Source: Shewanella denitrificans OS217 (GTDB taxonomy: Bacteria; Pseudomonadota; Gammaproteobacteria; Enterobacterales; Shewanellaceae). From it: a DNA stretch of 64,000 bases. Positions 10,113 through 19,246 of the stretch are shown here, piece after piece. Within the stretch, counting starts at the first letter, position 1, and each line of letters starts with the position of its first letter. The notes beneath the pieces are model-generated. The model worked only from the letters and a program-made list of their open reading frames with translations, was not told where the DNA came from and did no database searches. Made by a program: the position numbers and the translations under genes. The DNA is taken from assembly GCF_000013765.1 (NCBI RefSeq), contig NC_007954.1, positions 2,790,001 through 2,854,000 on the forward strand, given 5' to 3'.

Positions 10113-11120
10113 ATGGCTAAGATTAATGTGTTGCTACTTTGTGGTGGCGGCGGCGCAGAACACGATATTTCATTGATGTCGGCGCGTTTTTTTGAAACTT
10201 CCTTAGCCAAATCTGACCAATTTTCTGTGCTTACACTCACCTTAGATAAACAGGGTCGATATCACACTCAAGACGGCAACTTATGCTCCCTCACCAATCG
10301 TCGCGAGATCCGCTTCGAAGACCCCAGTATCGCACCTTGGGCGGTGGATTATGTTATCCCCTGTATTCATGGTTTTCCCGGTGAAACTGGCGACATACAG
10401 TCTTACTTCAACTTAATTCAACTGCCCTATTTTGGCTGTGAGTCTGAAGCCTCAAGTAATTGTTTCAATAAGATCACCGCCAAGATGTGGTTCAGTGCCT
10501 TAGGTGTACCCAATACTCCGTACATTTTCTTGCATCAATTTGACCAAGAAGCCATTGCCCAAACCCAAGCCGCCTTCGACACTTGGGGCTCAGTGTTTAT
10601 CAAAGCCGCCTCTCAAGGCTCATCTGTGGGCTGCTACAAGGTCGATGTACGTGACAATATCGCCAAGGTACTGGAAGAGGCCTTCGGCTATGCGCCTTAT
10701 GTGGTGGTAGAGAAGACCATTAAAGCCCGTGAGCTTGAAGTGGCAGTATATGAATATCAGGGCGACATCATCGCCACCTTGCCCGGTGAAATCATCTGTG
10801 ACACCAATAAGTTTTATAGTTTCGATGAAAAATACGCCAAAGACTCCAAGGCGCGCACCGATGTGGTCGCCAGCAATTTATCGCCAAAATTATGCCTGCA
10901 GATCCAAGACTATGCCATCAAGGCATTTAAAGGCATGAAGCTGCGTCATTTATCTCGCATTGATTTTTTCTTAACTCAAGATGATGAAATATTACTAAAT
11001 GAAATCAATACCTTCCCTGGGTTAACGCCTATATCCATGTTCCCTAAGATGCTGCAAAATCATGGTCATGACTTCACTGAATACTTGAGCGATGTGATAA
11101 GCCAGCAACTCGGCCGTTAA
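10113..11120 (+). CDS. ddl: D-alanine--D-alanine ligase family protein (ATP-grasp)
   Basis: This is an ATP-grasp enzyme of 335 residues that should join two D-alanines for peptidoglycan precursor synthesis in the cytoplasm. Seen: N-terminal LLCGGGGAEHDISLMSARFF, the Ddl motif IHGFPGETGDIQSYF, the mobile-loop type segment FIKAASQGSSVGCYKV, and LLNEINTFPGLTPISMFPKM, whose Asn/Glu are the Mg2+ ligands of the family. The ATG at 10113 is preferred over 10071 because AGGAG lies 5 nt upstream. It is transcribed alone, with a strong terminator after the stop. Confidence 0.88.
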   Translation: MAKINVLLLCGGGGAEHDISLMSARFFETSLAKSDQFSVLTLTLDKQGRYHTQDGNLCSLTNRREIRFEDPSIAPWAVDYVIPCIHGFPGETGDIQSYFNLIQLPYFGCESEASSNCFNKITAKMWFSALGVPNTPYIFLHQFDQEAIAQTQAAFDTWGSVFIKAASQGSSVGCYKVDVRDNIAKVLEEAFGYAPYVVVEKTIKARELEVAVYEYQGDIIATLPGEIICDTNKFYSFDEKYAKDSKARTDVVASNLSPKLCLQIQDYAIKAFKGMKLRHLSRIDFFLTQDDEILLNEINTFPGLTPISMFPKMLQNHGHDFTEYLSDVISQQLGR

Positions 11121-11202
11121 CTGTGCAAGCCTGCCTCTGCGCGGGCTAAGTTAACAATTAGCTCAGGATCAGCTCAAAGCCAAGTTTTAGAAAACAACCC
11201 AA

Positions 11203-11239
11203 CGCCAGTCTCAAGTCATAATGAGACTGGCGTTTTTTT
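11203..11239 (+). terminator. Rho-independent terminator after ddl
   Basis: An 11-bp perfect stem (CGCCAGTCTCA with TGAGACTGGCG), an 8-nt loop and a run of seven T. It lies about 80 nt after the ddl stop. Confidence 0.9.
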
Positions 11240-11341
11240 CTTTATTCTTTCTTTTAAATCTTGATAAGCCAAAGCAAAGTACCACATGCCCCCCCAAGCG
11301 AGCACATCTGTAATAAAAGTGCGCCCAACAAAATGAATACG

Positions 11342-11361
11342 AATAAAAACAGTTCTCAATT
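11342..11361 (+). promoter_or_regulatory. possible Fur box
   Basis: On the minus strand the site reads AATTGAGAACTGTTTTTATT, an imperfect match to Fur sites of the AATGAGAATNATTCTCATT type. It sits about 60 nt upstream of the DUF3649-PepSY-DUF3325 set, where iron control would make sense. The match is by eye only. Confidence 0.4.
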
Positions 11362-11415
11362 AATGTTATTGCTGTAGAATATTGGCTTGTCATTTTTAGC
11401 CTTAGGTCCTGCTCT

Positions 11416-11721
11416 GTGTCATTGATGTCTATTTCATGGCGGCAACTGCTGTTTTCTTCTCAATTATCTTTGTTGCTGCGCACCATGGCGGCGCTCTTTG
11501 GTGGTTATTTTGTCGCGGCATCTGCGAGTGCACTCATGGCGGTGGCATTGCCCCTGCCCGCCACCGACAGCAGCCTAGTGGCAATGATGAGCGCCTTTAT
11601 TATCTATGCCCTGTTTGCCATCTGGGTATTTAGCGTTAAACGCGTCGCCCTTGCTTGGGCGCTTGTATTGCTACTTGGTGGCAGCTTTTCTGTTTTGGCG
11701 CTGCTAATTCATCGCTATTAG
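11416..11721 (+). CDS. DUF3649 family small membrane protein
   Basis: A protein of about 101 residues with three hydrophobic segments (near residues 22-45, 53-70 and 75-95). It resembles DUF3649 proteins, which accompany PepSY-type membrane proteins and TonB-dependent siderophore receptors. The GTG at 11416 is one possible start; ATG at 11425 is another, and no convincing Shine-Dalgarno decides. The PepSY and DUF3325 genes follow on the same strand. A role in iron-siderophore handling at the inner membrane is inferred from family context only. Confidence 0.65.
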   Translation: MSLMSISWRQLLFSSQLSLLLRTMAALFGGYFVAASASALMAVALPLPATDSSLVAMMSAFIIYALFAIWVFSVKRVALAWALVLLLGGSFSVLALLIHRY

Positions 11722-11800
11722 TACATCGCTGTTAGTTCAGGGCTAAATAATCGCTAATAGGCTGTTAGCAATGCTTTAGTGCTCCCTTGATAGGTTCATT

Positions 11801-11830
11801 AACCTCAATTCGGGTTAAGAGATTAATTAT
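11801..11830 (+). mobile_element. MITE-end-like sequence at the PepSY gene start
   Basis: AACCTCAATTCGGGTTAAGA and the following ten bases closely match the inner-reading end of the 192-bp element at 56889-57080 (AACCTCAACTCGGGTTAAGA, then a similar AT-rich tail). Only one end is recognisable here. Its last bases provide the AAGAGA that precedes the PepSY ATG at 11829. Confidence 0.5.
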
Positions 11831-13553
11831 GAAAGACACTTTTTTTCGTTCCATGACTTGGCTGCACACTTGGGTTGGACTGTTAGTTTGCTGGGTGTTA
11901 TTAATTATTTTCTATGCAGGAAGCTTAAGCTATTTTCGCCATGATATTTCAATCTGGACAGCGCCTGAGCTTCATCAAGGGGTATTGCAGCAGCAAACGC
12001 CGCAAAACCTCAAGCCACAACTGGATAAAGTGCAGCAATTGCTGCAACAAAAAGCCGCCAATGCCGATAGCTGGTTTATCTTTCTGCCAAGCAGTCGCCA
12101 TCCTTACTTAAGTTATGCCTGGCAGGAGCTCGCCCCAGAACCTGGGCAAAGAGGAACATTAATCGAGGAGGTCCTTAGCGATGACAATCAGACTGTCATC
12201 GCTGATAAGCGCAGCTCCCGTGGTGGTGATTTCTTCTACCGTTTACATTTCGACTTACACTATCTCCCTGTGATTGCCGCCCGCTGGCTGGTGGGTCTGT
12301 GCAGCTTATTTATGCTGTTGGCGCTGCTCAGCGGTATTGTTATCCATAAACGTATCTTTAAAGACTTCTTTAGCTTTAGGGCCAACAAAGGGCCGCGCTC
12401 TTGGCTCGATGGTCATAATGTCACCGCCGTACTGGCACTGCCTTATCACTTGATGATCACCTACACCGGCCTTGTGACCTTTATGATGATGTTTATGCCT
12501 TGGGGAATAATGACAGCCTTCGATGGCAAAGATAGCAATGAGAAAGTGCGAGCATTCAGAAGCCAAGCCGCCAGCGAGCAAGTGCAAACCTTTGAGCCAA
12601 TAAACTTAGGCTCAGAAGATGTAAATTCAGCGCAGCTTAACCGTCAACAAGTGGACCAAAGTTATGTATTAAGCGAGCTATTGCCATCGATTGAGCGACA
12701 CTTAGCCCATAAGCCCATCAAGCAAATAGTCATAAGCCAGCCCCAAAGCCCAGATGCCAAAGTTAACGTTTACGCCGATCTTGCCGAAGAAGTCACAGAT
12801 AAGCGTATTCCTTGGGTTCTCAATCCCTTTACTGGTGAGCTCATTAGCCAGCCACTAGAGGAAGTGTCAGGCAGCAAGGCGACCCATGACACCTTTATGG
12901 CGCTGCATACCGCGCGCTTCTCTGAGCCCGTACTTCGAATAATATTCTTTATTTTCGGCCTGATGGGCTGCGCCATGATAGCCACAGGTACTGTGCTTTG
13001 GGCAGTGAAAATCCGCCAGAAACAAGCTAAGAACATGGCCCAAGGCCAAAAAGCCAGCTTAGGGCTGCGCTTAGTTGAAGGGTTAAACTTAACCTTTATA
13101 GCCGGCCTGCCCCTTGGCACAGCTGCTTTTTTCTATGCGAATCGCTTACTTGCCCCGCAGCTTGAAGGCCGAGCGCAATTAGAAGTTGATAGCTTTTTTA
13201 TCAGCCTCGCCATGGTTGGCTTGTGCGCCCTGATTAGCACAGGGCTTCACATGTGGCGCGCTATATTTGCCTTGGCTGCACTGGCCTTTGCCATGTTGCC
13301 ACTACTCAATGGTTTTACCTCAAGCCAACACCTTTTCGATAATATCGCCACCGGGCAATGGGTGTTAGTAGGTTTCGATCTGATGAGCCTCATTTTCGCT
13401 CTCGCACTAGGTTTTGCAGCAATCAAATGCCACAACAAAGCCGCAGCAACGGTCAACAACACTAAGAAAATGCGCAATGTAAATAAAATAAACGCCCAAA
13501 ATACGTCGAGTAAAGATGTGAACATCAGCACCGCCGCCCAAGGAGGTCAGTAA
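11829..13553 (+). CDS. PepSY-associated transmembrane protein (PiuB/ferric reductase-like)
   Basis: A 574-residue inner-membrane protein of the PepSY_TM family. N-terminal SMTWLHTWVGLLVCWVLLI is the usual first helix with its heme-type histidine; further helices carry RLHFDLHYLP, ALPYHLMITYTGLVTFMMMF and FMALHTARFSEPVLRIIFF. Histidines in helices are typical of members thought to pass electrons to ferric siderophores. The start at 11829 is preferred over an upstream TTG at 11787 because the conserved protein begins there. It is flanked by DUF3649 and DUF3325, a recurrent trio. No receptor gene lies in the window. Confidence 0.85.
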   Translation: MKDTFFRSMTWLHTWVGLLVCWVLLIIFYAGSLSYFRHDISIWTAPELHQGVLQQQTPQNLKPQLDKVQQLLQQKAANADSWFIFLPSSRHPYLSYAWQELAPEPGQRGTLIEEVLSDDNQTVIADKRSSRGGDFFYRLHFDLHYLPVIAARWLVGLCSLFMLLALLSGIVIHKRIFKDFFSFRANKGPRSWLDGHNVTAVLALPYHLMITYTGLVTFMMMFMPWGIMTAFDGKDSNEKVRAFRSQAASEQVQTFEPINLGSEDVNSAQLNRQQVDQSYVLSELLPSIERHLAHKPIKQIVISQPQSPDAKVNVYADLAEEVTDKRIPWVLNPFTGELISQPLEEVSGSKATHDTFMALHTARFSEPVLRIIFFIFGLMGCAMIATGTVLWAVKIRQKQAKNMAQGQKASLGLRLVEGLNLTFIAGLPLGTAAFFYANRLLAPQLEGRAQLEVDSFFISLAMVGLCALISTGLHMWRAIFALAALAFAMLPLLNGFTSSQHLFDNIATGQWVLVGFDLMSLIFALALGFAAIKCHNKAAATVNNTKKMRNVNKINAQNTSSKDVNISTAAQGGQ

Positions 13554-13554
13554 C

Positions 13555-13881
13555 ATGTTAAGCCTATTCTTTGCCTGCTACTTGACGTTTTGCTGCTTCG
13601 CCCTTGCCATGTTTGGCAATTTTAGAGACGTATTCGCTAGGCCTATTAAACCACTATGGTCTAATGGATTACGTCTTTTAGCTTGGGGCAGCTTATGTCT
13701 AGGTTATGCTGTGTGTATCAACACTCAGGGTGTAGCCTACGGCAGTGTGATCTACATGGGACTGTGCACCCTTGCAGCGCTACTTGTGGTATTGAGCCTC
13801 AACTACAAACCCAAACAGCTACCCAGTTTGATGCTGCTGTCCTTGGTCTTTGTAAGCCTTGATGCACTCAAGGCTATGTAA
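13555..13881 (+). CDS. DUF3325 family membrane protein
   Basis: A 108-residue, four-helix hydrophobic protein resembling DUF3325. The start has an excellent AGGAGGT 8 nt upstream and lies one base after the PepSY stop, so the two are co-translated. The function is unknown; the trio context suggests a part in iron-siderophore reduction. Confidence 0.75.
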   Translation: MLSLFFACYLTFCCFALAMFGNFRDVFARPIKPLWSNGLRLLAWGSLCLGYAVCINTQGVAYGSVIYMGLCTLAALLVVLSLNYKPKQLPSLMLLSLVFVSLDALKAM

Positions 13882-13907
13882 ACAAGCCTCGATTATGGAC
13901 TAAGCAA

Positions 13908-13939
13908 TTGAGTAATTGAGTATTTGAGTATTTGAGTAA
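13908..13939 (+). repeat. 8-bp tandem repeat, four copies
   Basis: Four consecutive copies of TTGAGTA(A/T), immediately downstream of the DUF3325 gene and at the edge of the repeat-rich island. Confidence 0.9.
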
Positions 13940-14059
13940 TGGCAAGGTGAAGTCGGCCATTGGGCTAACGTCTCAAATGATTTAGTCCGACAGCCTGTCA
14001 TTAGCGGCTGTGTTGCCAATAAGATCTACAACCTGCTTGTTTCTGCATGTGCATGATTA

Positions 14060-14649
14060 TTAAGTGCTGACACATTTTTGTCCAAAAACGTGTCAGATAA
14101 TTGGTGCTAAATCGTTAAGCATCAAACGTCGGTCACTGAAGTCCCGCATACAGGCTTACCATAGCATTCGCTCACCGACACGCAGCAAGTCCGTCCTTGG
14201 ATGCTCGGCCGCCCCGTCCATGGGGCGGACGGTCGGCTCGCAAATACTCATGGCTCACCTTATATATTTAGGTGTGATCTTCTCGCTCTTAAAAATCTAG
14301 AACCATAGCTATGCTAACCTTAACAGTACACTCACAGGTTGCATCAACTCCCCTCGAAGTTGCCGAAATATTCACGTAAAAATACCGTGTAACCATCAGG
14401 GATGATGGTTAAGGCGCGTTAGTACATGGACGTACTGTCGTGCCGTTAGGTATTTTTACTTGAATATGAGGAAGAACAACTTCGTCGGGGTGGCACGGAG
14501 GGAGCTCCAAGAGGGAGGGTTTGCTGTTGAACTTTCCCTATTGGTCGGGTGTGGGTTGAAGACCCACGACGTTAATCCAAACGAAGTTTGGACGTCTTAA
14601 ATACTTGCTAAAATTAACCCCCAAAACACGCTTTTGTCCAAAAACGTGT
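14060..14649 (-). repeat. composite hairpin-rich intergenic repeat, minus orientation
   Basis: Read on the minus strand, the segment matches in the same module order the plus-strand sequence at about 18400-19110: AAAATACCTAACGGC, TATTTCGGCAACTTCGAGG, a GTGTACTGTTA block, a GCGAG block, a GACCGTCC block with an inverted repeat, and AATGC(C/T)ATGG followed by AGCCTGTATGC. Near-palindromes carrying TTTTGTCCAAAAACGTGT bound it at 14071-14099 and 14625-14652. Stems differ between copies while loops stay alike. No convincing gene is present; short open frames here are repeat artefacts. Confidence 0.75.
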
Positions 14650-15201
14650 TAAATCTGATCGCGGTGGATGCTTATCGATCGCTAAAGTCAGGTTGGTAAT
14701 CTTTTAAGGCTAAAGGGCACACAAAAACCGAAAAGGTGGATCATGACGCTTTGTTTTGGTCTAATTCCATCGGACACTTAATTTTGAGACAGTATGGCAA
14801 AGTTTCAGCTAACTTGTTTCTGCCCCAAAACCTTTTAGGTGAATGACTCAATTGAGCTCACCAGTCATATAACAACATATTCCAGCTGCCTGCTTCTCGG
14901 CCAAAACCGTCTTACGCTGTTCGAAATTATTTGAGAAGCTTGCGCAACAAGCAATCTTTTGTTGAATGGTGGTTGAACGCTCGAAGCACATAAAATTAAT
15001 AAAAACAGTACCCGTTGCATAGAACAGGAATATGCTTTATTTTCCCTATACTCAGATGAGAGACAGATATATTTCTCATCTAAACACGTTTTACCATATT
15101 TATTCTCGGTATATACACCATCGAAAAATCTACGCTGGGTCAGAATGGGGGTGGTTACCCCCCATTTTTCAATGTGATATTCGTATTAAATTTCTATAAT
15201 A
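14650..15201. other. AT-rich gene-free stretch upstream of the M1 peptidase
   Basis: No supported ORF or RNA gene is visible. The last 200 bases are AT-rich and probably hold the promoter of the downstream gene. The run GGGGGTGGTTACCCCCC near 15147 forms a short hairpin. Confidence 0.5.
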
Positions 15202-17769
15202 ATGGAACTAATAAATTTGAATTTTAATATAACTAAGTCACTAACAATCAGGCTTGTTGGTATCATCCGTATTGCCACTTTATTTTTCTCACTTTCGTGC
15301 TTGTCTATTGATGCACAAGAGTATCGATTACCGCCAGATATAACGTTGCTGGAGCAATCTGTAGCGTTAACGCTTGACCCTAATAAAGTCATATTCAGTG
15401 GGGAAACAAATTTATCGTTAAACATTAAATCACCGACTAATGTTGTCTCATACCACAGCCACAATCTTGTTATTGAATCGGTTGTACTAACGGTCAATGG
15501 TAAGCCCTCGTCACTCCAAATTGCTAATCCCGATGAATACGATATTGTGCGTCACATACTTGCCGATGAAATATCAGGTAAAGTAAGTCTTAAAATTACT
15601 TATCAAGGCCAATTTTCAGAGCATTCAACAGGTTTGTTTGTTCAACGAAAAAATGTTGAATCAGCCTATATCCATTCACAATTTCAGCCGATGGAAGCCC
15701 GAACAGTTTTTCCTAGCTTTGATGATCCGAGTAAAAAGGCCGAATTCCAGTTCACACTTACTATTCCAGCGCATCTTGATGCGCTGCATAACACTCACCC
15801 TGAATCAAGCAAGGTTGATGGCGACAAAAAAGTGATTCAATTTACTAAAACAGAAAAAATGTATTCAGATGTATTAGCGCTGGCGGTGGGAGAGTTTGAC
15901 GAGAATGTTCTGCAAAAAACTGCGCTAAATTCGACAATTTATGCACCCAAAGGTCTGGTTTATTCGATTAATGATGACATGTCTGCGCTGATAAATAATA
16001 GTGTGAACTACATTTCTGATTATCTTAAATACCCTTTGTCTTATGACAAGTTAGATTTTTTCATTTCACCGTCTGGTGGCGCAGCTATGGAAAATGTCGG
16101 CCTTATCACGCTCAACCCCAGCGAATTGCCACCCAACAATCCTAGTAGTTCTGATTTGTGTGAGTTTCGAAAATTAATCGCCCATGAAATTGCGCACATG
16201 TGGTTTGGTAACGATATTACGATGCAATGGTATAACGAGTATTGGATGAATGAGTCGTTCAGCGAAATGTTTGCTGCCAAAGTGGTTCAGGCTCACTATC
16301 CCGAAACAGCACAATGCACATACACACCTCAATCTGAGGCGTTTGCTGATGACAATAATAATCAAACTACTCTGCGCTATTTTGTTAAGCATAAAGGCGA
16401 AAATGAGTCTATAGGTCAGTTGGTTTACACCAAGGGGTTTTCTGTTCTACAAATGCTTGAGCAGGCTACAGGTGAGCCAGAATTCAAAAAACGAATTCGG
16501 CTATATGCGCAAGACCTAAAGGGCGGCAACACATCACTTGAACAATTTACTCATTACTTTAGCGAATTCGTCTATGTTTCAAACATGTTCGATTCATTCT
16601 TGAATCAATCAGCTTACCCACTCATTACAATTTACAAAAAAGAAAATGCGCTTTACCTAAAGCAAGAAAACTACTTTGATGACGTTAAGCGCTGGACAGT
16701 ACCACTGTCATTAAAAATATGGGATGGAAAATCAGTATCCAATCAGACTGTTATTTTAAATAGTGAAGAAATGCGTCTTGATGGAGTTACAGGAGATGCG
16801 AGTGTCTTCATAGGTGCTAACGGCGTGGGGTATTTCAGGCACATAGACGAATCAGGCAATAACCCTTTTCCGATAAACGTACTCAATGATGCAGAGCGCT
16901 TATCCTTCATGGAAAACAACGAAGGTTTAGCTAAGTCTGGGCGCATTGACTATATGAAATACGTTGATACGTTAATACATACCTTGAATACATTGCCCAG
17001 AGACAGCATCGAATCTGAACAAGCTTTATACAGTCTTATCTATTCGTTTGTCGAATTTGTTCCCGAAGATTTACGCTTAGATTACGCTAATTTCCTAACG
17101 AGCCAACTACCAAAGGATATTCAATGGAATGATATTTTAGACCAGGATAACGGAGGGTTTTGGATAGAATTTTATGGAGTCTATTTAGATAATGAGGCTG
17201 TTATTACTCTGGCTAAAAAGCAATTAAATGAAAACAAGCTTCAAGACGCAAAGCATCGCCTAGAAATTCTAAGAGTGCTTGCAGCCAATGCAACCGATAG
17301 CGAGTATAAAGCATTATTAGATTTATTTTTCAAAGGGGACACTTCTTATAAAGAAAGCGTTCTAGATGCGTTAGGTTATACAAATAAAAAGCATCAAGTG
17401 GAACAGTTTTATGAATTCTTGTTGAGTGATGCGACTAAAGAATTGACTATTGACTATCGCTTTCAGTACCCATCTTTTCAACCAGCGCTAAGCGATTTTG
17501 TCGCACAGTATTTCGTAAAAAATAAAGACAGAATACTAAAGCGAATTCCCGAAGCTGATGCCCAGTGGTTTGTATATAACGTTATAACAGCTTGCTCTGA
17601 GAAGGAAGCTACGTCGGTTAAAACGACATTTTCTGGTTGGAAAAACATAGACGGTTTAACTGAGAAATTAACGACAGTTTTAAGTAATATAAATGAGTGC
17701 GCGGCAGAGGCTAAAAATAAGCTGGCGAGCATTCATGAGCGAATATCCACAATTAACACTAAGCAGTAA
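15202..17769 (+). CDS. M1 family aminopeptidase, exported
   Basis: An 855-residue zinc metallopeptidase that should remove N-terminal residues from peptides. Seen: the exopeptidase motif GGAAMENVGLITLN (GAMEN-type), the zinc site HEIAHMWFGND followed by the downstream Glu in NEYWMNESFSE, and an ERAP1-like helical C-terminal region. The N-terminus has a basic then hydrophobic stretch ending near SIDAQEY, consistent with a signal peptide and periplasmic location. Its base composition is visibly more AT-rich than that of neighbouring genes, and it stands alone between inverted copies of a composite repeat, which suggests horizontal acquisition. No clear Shine-Dalgarno precedes 15202, so the start is uncertain. 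Confidence 0.9.
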   Translation: MELINLNFNITKSLTIRLVGIIRIATLFFSLSCLSIDAQEYRLPPDITLLEQSVALTLDPNKVIFSGETNLSLNIKSPTNVVSYHSHNLVIESVVLTVNGKPSSLQIANPDEYDIVRHILADEISGKVSLKITYQGQFSEHSTGLFVQRKNVESAYIHSQFQPMEARTVFPSFDDPSKKAEFQFTLTIPAHLDALHNTHPESSKVDGDKKVIQFTKTEKMYSDVLALAVGEFDENVLQKTALNSTIYAPKGLVYSINDDMSALINNSVNYISDYLKYPLSYDKLDFFISPSGGAAMENVGLITLNPSELPPNNPSSSDLCEFRKLIAHEIAHMWFGNDITMQWYNEYWMNESFSEMFAAKVVQAHYPETAQCTYTPQSEAFADDNNNQTTLRYFVKHKGENESIGQLVYTKGFSVLQMLEQATGEPEFKKRIRLYAQDLKGGNTSLEQFTHYFSEFVYVSNMFDSFLNQSAYPLITIYKKENALYLKQENYFDDVKRWTVPLSLKIWDGKSVSNQTVILNSEEMRLDGVTGDASVFIGANGVGYFRHIDESGNNPFPINVLNDAERLSFMENNEGLAKSGRIDYMKYVDTLIHTLNTLPRDSIESEQALYSLIYSFVEFVPEDLRLDYANFLTSQLPKDIQWNDILDQDNGGFWIEFYGVYLDNEAVITLAKKQLNENKLQDAKHRLEILRVLAANATDSEYKALLDLFFKGDTSYKESVLDALGYTNKKHQVEQFYEFLLSDATKELTIDYRFQYPSFQPALSDFVAQYFVKNKDRILKRIPEADAQWFVYNVITACSEKEATSVKTTFSGWKNIDGLTEKLTTVLSNINECAAEAKNKLASIHERISTINTKQ

Positions 17770-17879
17770 TAATCAAGGGCCCTTGTGGCACTTGAATTTA
17801 GCGTGAAACAACTCGTGAGGGTGTTCATAATTCTGTACAGGGTGAGCCCAGCGCTCAGAGACCTTCAACTTACCCGCAT

Positions 17880-18270
17880 AAAGCAGCTTGAGAGAATTTA
17901 ACAGAATTTAACGGTGGTAATTTAACGGTGGCACCCATTGTTAAATTTTGAGTGTTGCCTTTCAGAATTTAACGGTGGCACCCATTGTTAAATTTTGAGT
18001 GTTGCCTTTTAAGTCAACTAGTTACACTAATGCTAAAAAGGTGAACCATGAGTGTTTGCGAGAAGACCGTCCATCCCATGGACGGGATGTTCGAGCCCTC
18101 ATGGACGAGTTTACGGCGTGTCGACGAGTGAATGCCATGGCAAACCTGTATGCAAAAATTTCAGTGACAGGTTTATGGGTCTTGAACTCACAGAAGTTGG
18201 CGTGTCGACGAGACTTTTAGTTAAACAAATGGGTCATGGAAAGCCTGTATGTTCGAGTTAACTCATTTAT
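17880..18270 (+). repeat. composite intergenic repeat, module A
   Basis: It begins with two direct copies of TTTAACGGTGGCACCCATTG plus TTAAATTTTGAGTGTTGCC, continues with AAAAAGGTGAACCATGAGTG, then GACCGTCCATCCCATGGACG (a nested inverted repeat), GGCGTGTCGACGAG and AATGCCATGGCAA. The same modules occur inverted at about 53520-53930 and 14130-14300, and again at 18890-19110. Small open frames over it have no family support. Confidence 0.8.
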
Positions 18271-18890
18271 GCCCCCAAAGTGAGATAATGAATGTCCAAA
18301 CAATAACATCCATATTAAAAATCCAGTTCGGCATCCTAGCCTCTCGCTCATAAGCACAATCACCAAAGGTGATTATTCACCGTTTGGAACAAAGACGCAG
18401 GGTTCCACTCCCCCCAGCTCATATATAAGAGTGGCCAAGAGGGGAAAACAACAGCATTCTCCCCTCTTACTATCTATTGCGAGGGTCCCCTGTGCCGCCC
18501 GCGAAGTACTCTTGATTTCGAGATGCCTCAACTAATATAAAAATACCTAACGGCTCGACGGCACGCTTTACATCCATGTAAAGCATTCCAGTTCGGTATC
18601 TGACCCATAAGGATATGGGAAATGTCATTGTGATGTCAGGAACATCATTGACCCTATCTCTCGCTCATAAGCTAAAAATCGTAGATTTTTATTCGCCCCT
18701 GTGCCCAACGAGCCTTAACCATTTCTGATAGGCAGGATGCCTGAATGCCATGCAATCCACGGATGGATGAGAGTGGCCCTGATAGTTGCACGGTATTTTA
18801 ATCATCGTATTTCGGCAACTTCGAGGGTAATGGGTGCAACCTGGGAGTGTACTGTTAGGTTTAACATAGGCATTGGACTAGATTTTAAGA
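18271..18890 (+). repeat. composite intergenic repeat, modules B and C with nested copies
   Basis: Module B (AACAATAACATCCATATT, CCAGTTCGGCATC, CTCTCGCTCATAAGC, a hairpin, CCGTTTGG) occurs at about 18295-18400, partly again at 18585-18700, and inverted at 57465-57650. Module C (AAAATACCTAACGGC, CACGGTATTTT, TATTTCGGCAACTTCGAGG, GAGTGTACTGTTA) is interrupted here by the second B copy, while at 14340-14460 on the minus strand it is uninterrupted. Confidence 0.75.
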
Positions 18891-19110
18891 GCTAACAGAT
18901 TGCACGAATGCTAAGAAGGTGTCCTGAGAGTTTGCGAGACGACCGTCCATCCCATGGCCACTCTCTGGCGTCTGACCCATAAGGATATGGTAAATGTCAT
19001 TATGATGTAGGGAACATCATTGACCATGCCATCGTGGCATTTGTGATTCCTTTCACATCAGACGGGATGGCCGACTTTTGTTCAAATCAAGAGCCAAGGA
19101 CCTTGTTATT
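18891..19110 (+). repeat. composite intergenic repeat, module A with a nested insert
   Basis: A truncated module A in which about 105 bp (TCTGACCCATAAGGATATGG through CATTTGTGATTCC) lies between CCATCCCATGG and ACGGGATG. The same insert lies at the same point in the 53520-53930 copy but is absent at 18060-18090, where the two flanks are directly joined. 19111-19246 shows nothing beyond decayed repeat edges. Confidence 0.7.
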
Positions 19111-19246
19111 CAAAAGAAGTGCTGCGTGTCGTAGCGTGAACATCTGAGCGAGACTGTTCTCATTGCTGAATAGGTACAATACTACTCATCATTAAGACAT
19201 TTTAGCGCTTATGAAGCTGTAGAGTCTGTGAAATAAAGCAAAGCTT

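Noticed and set aside
14064..14300. A 78-codon frame in the repeat region
   Set aside because: It consists of dispersed-repeat sequence also found in other frames and strands elsewhere; no ribosome binding site or family.
17999..18261. Two overlapping frames of about 70 codons
   Set aside because: Both lie wholly within repeat module A and are not preserved in its other copies.
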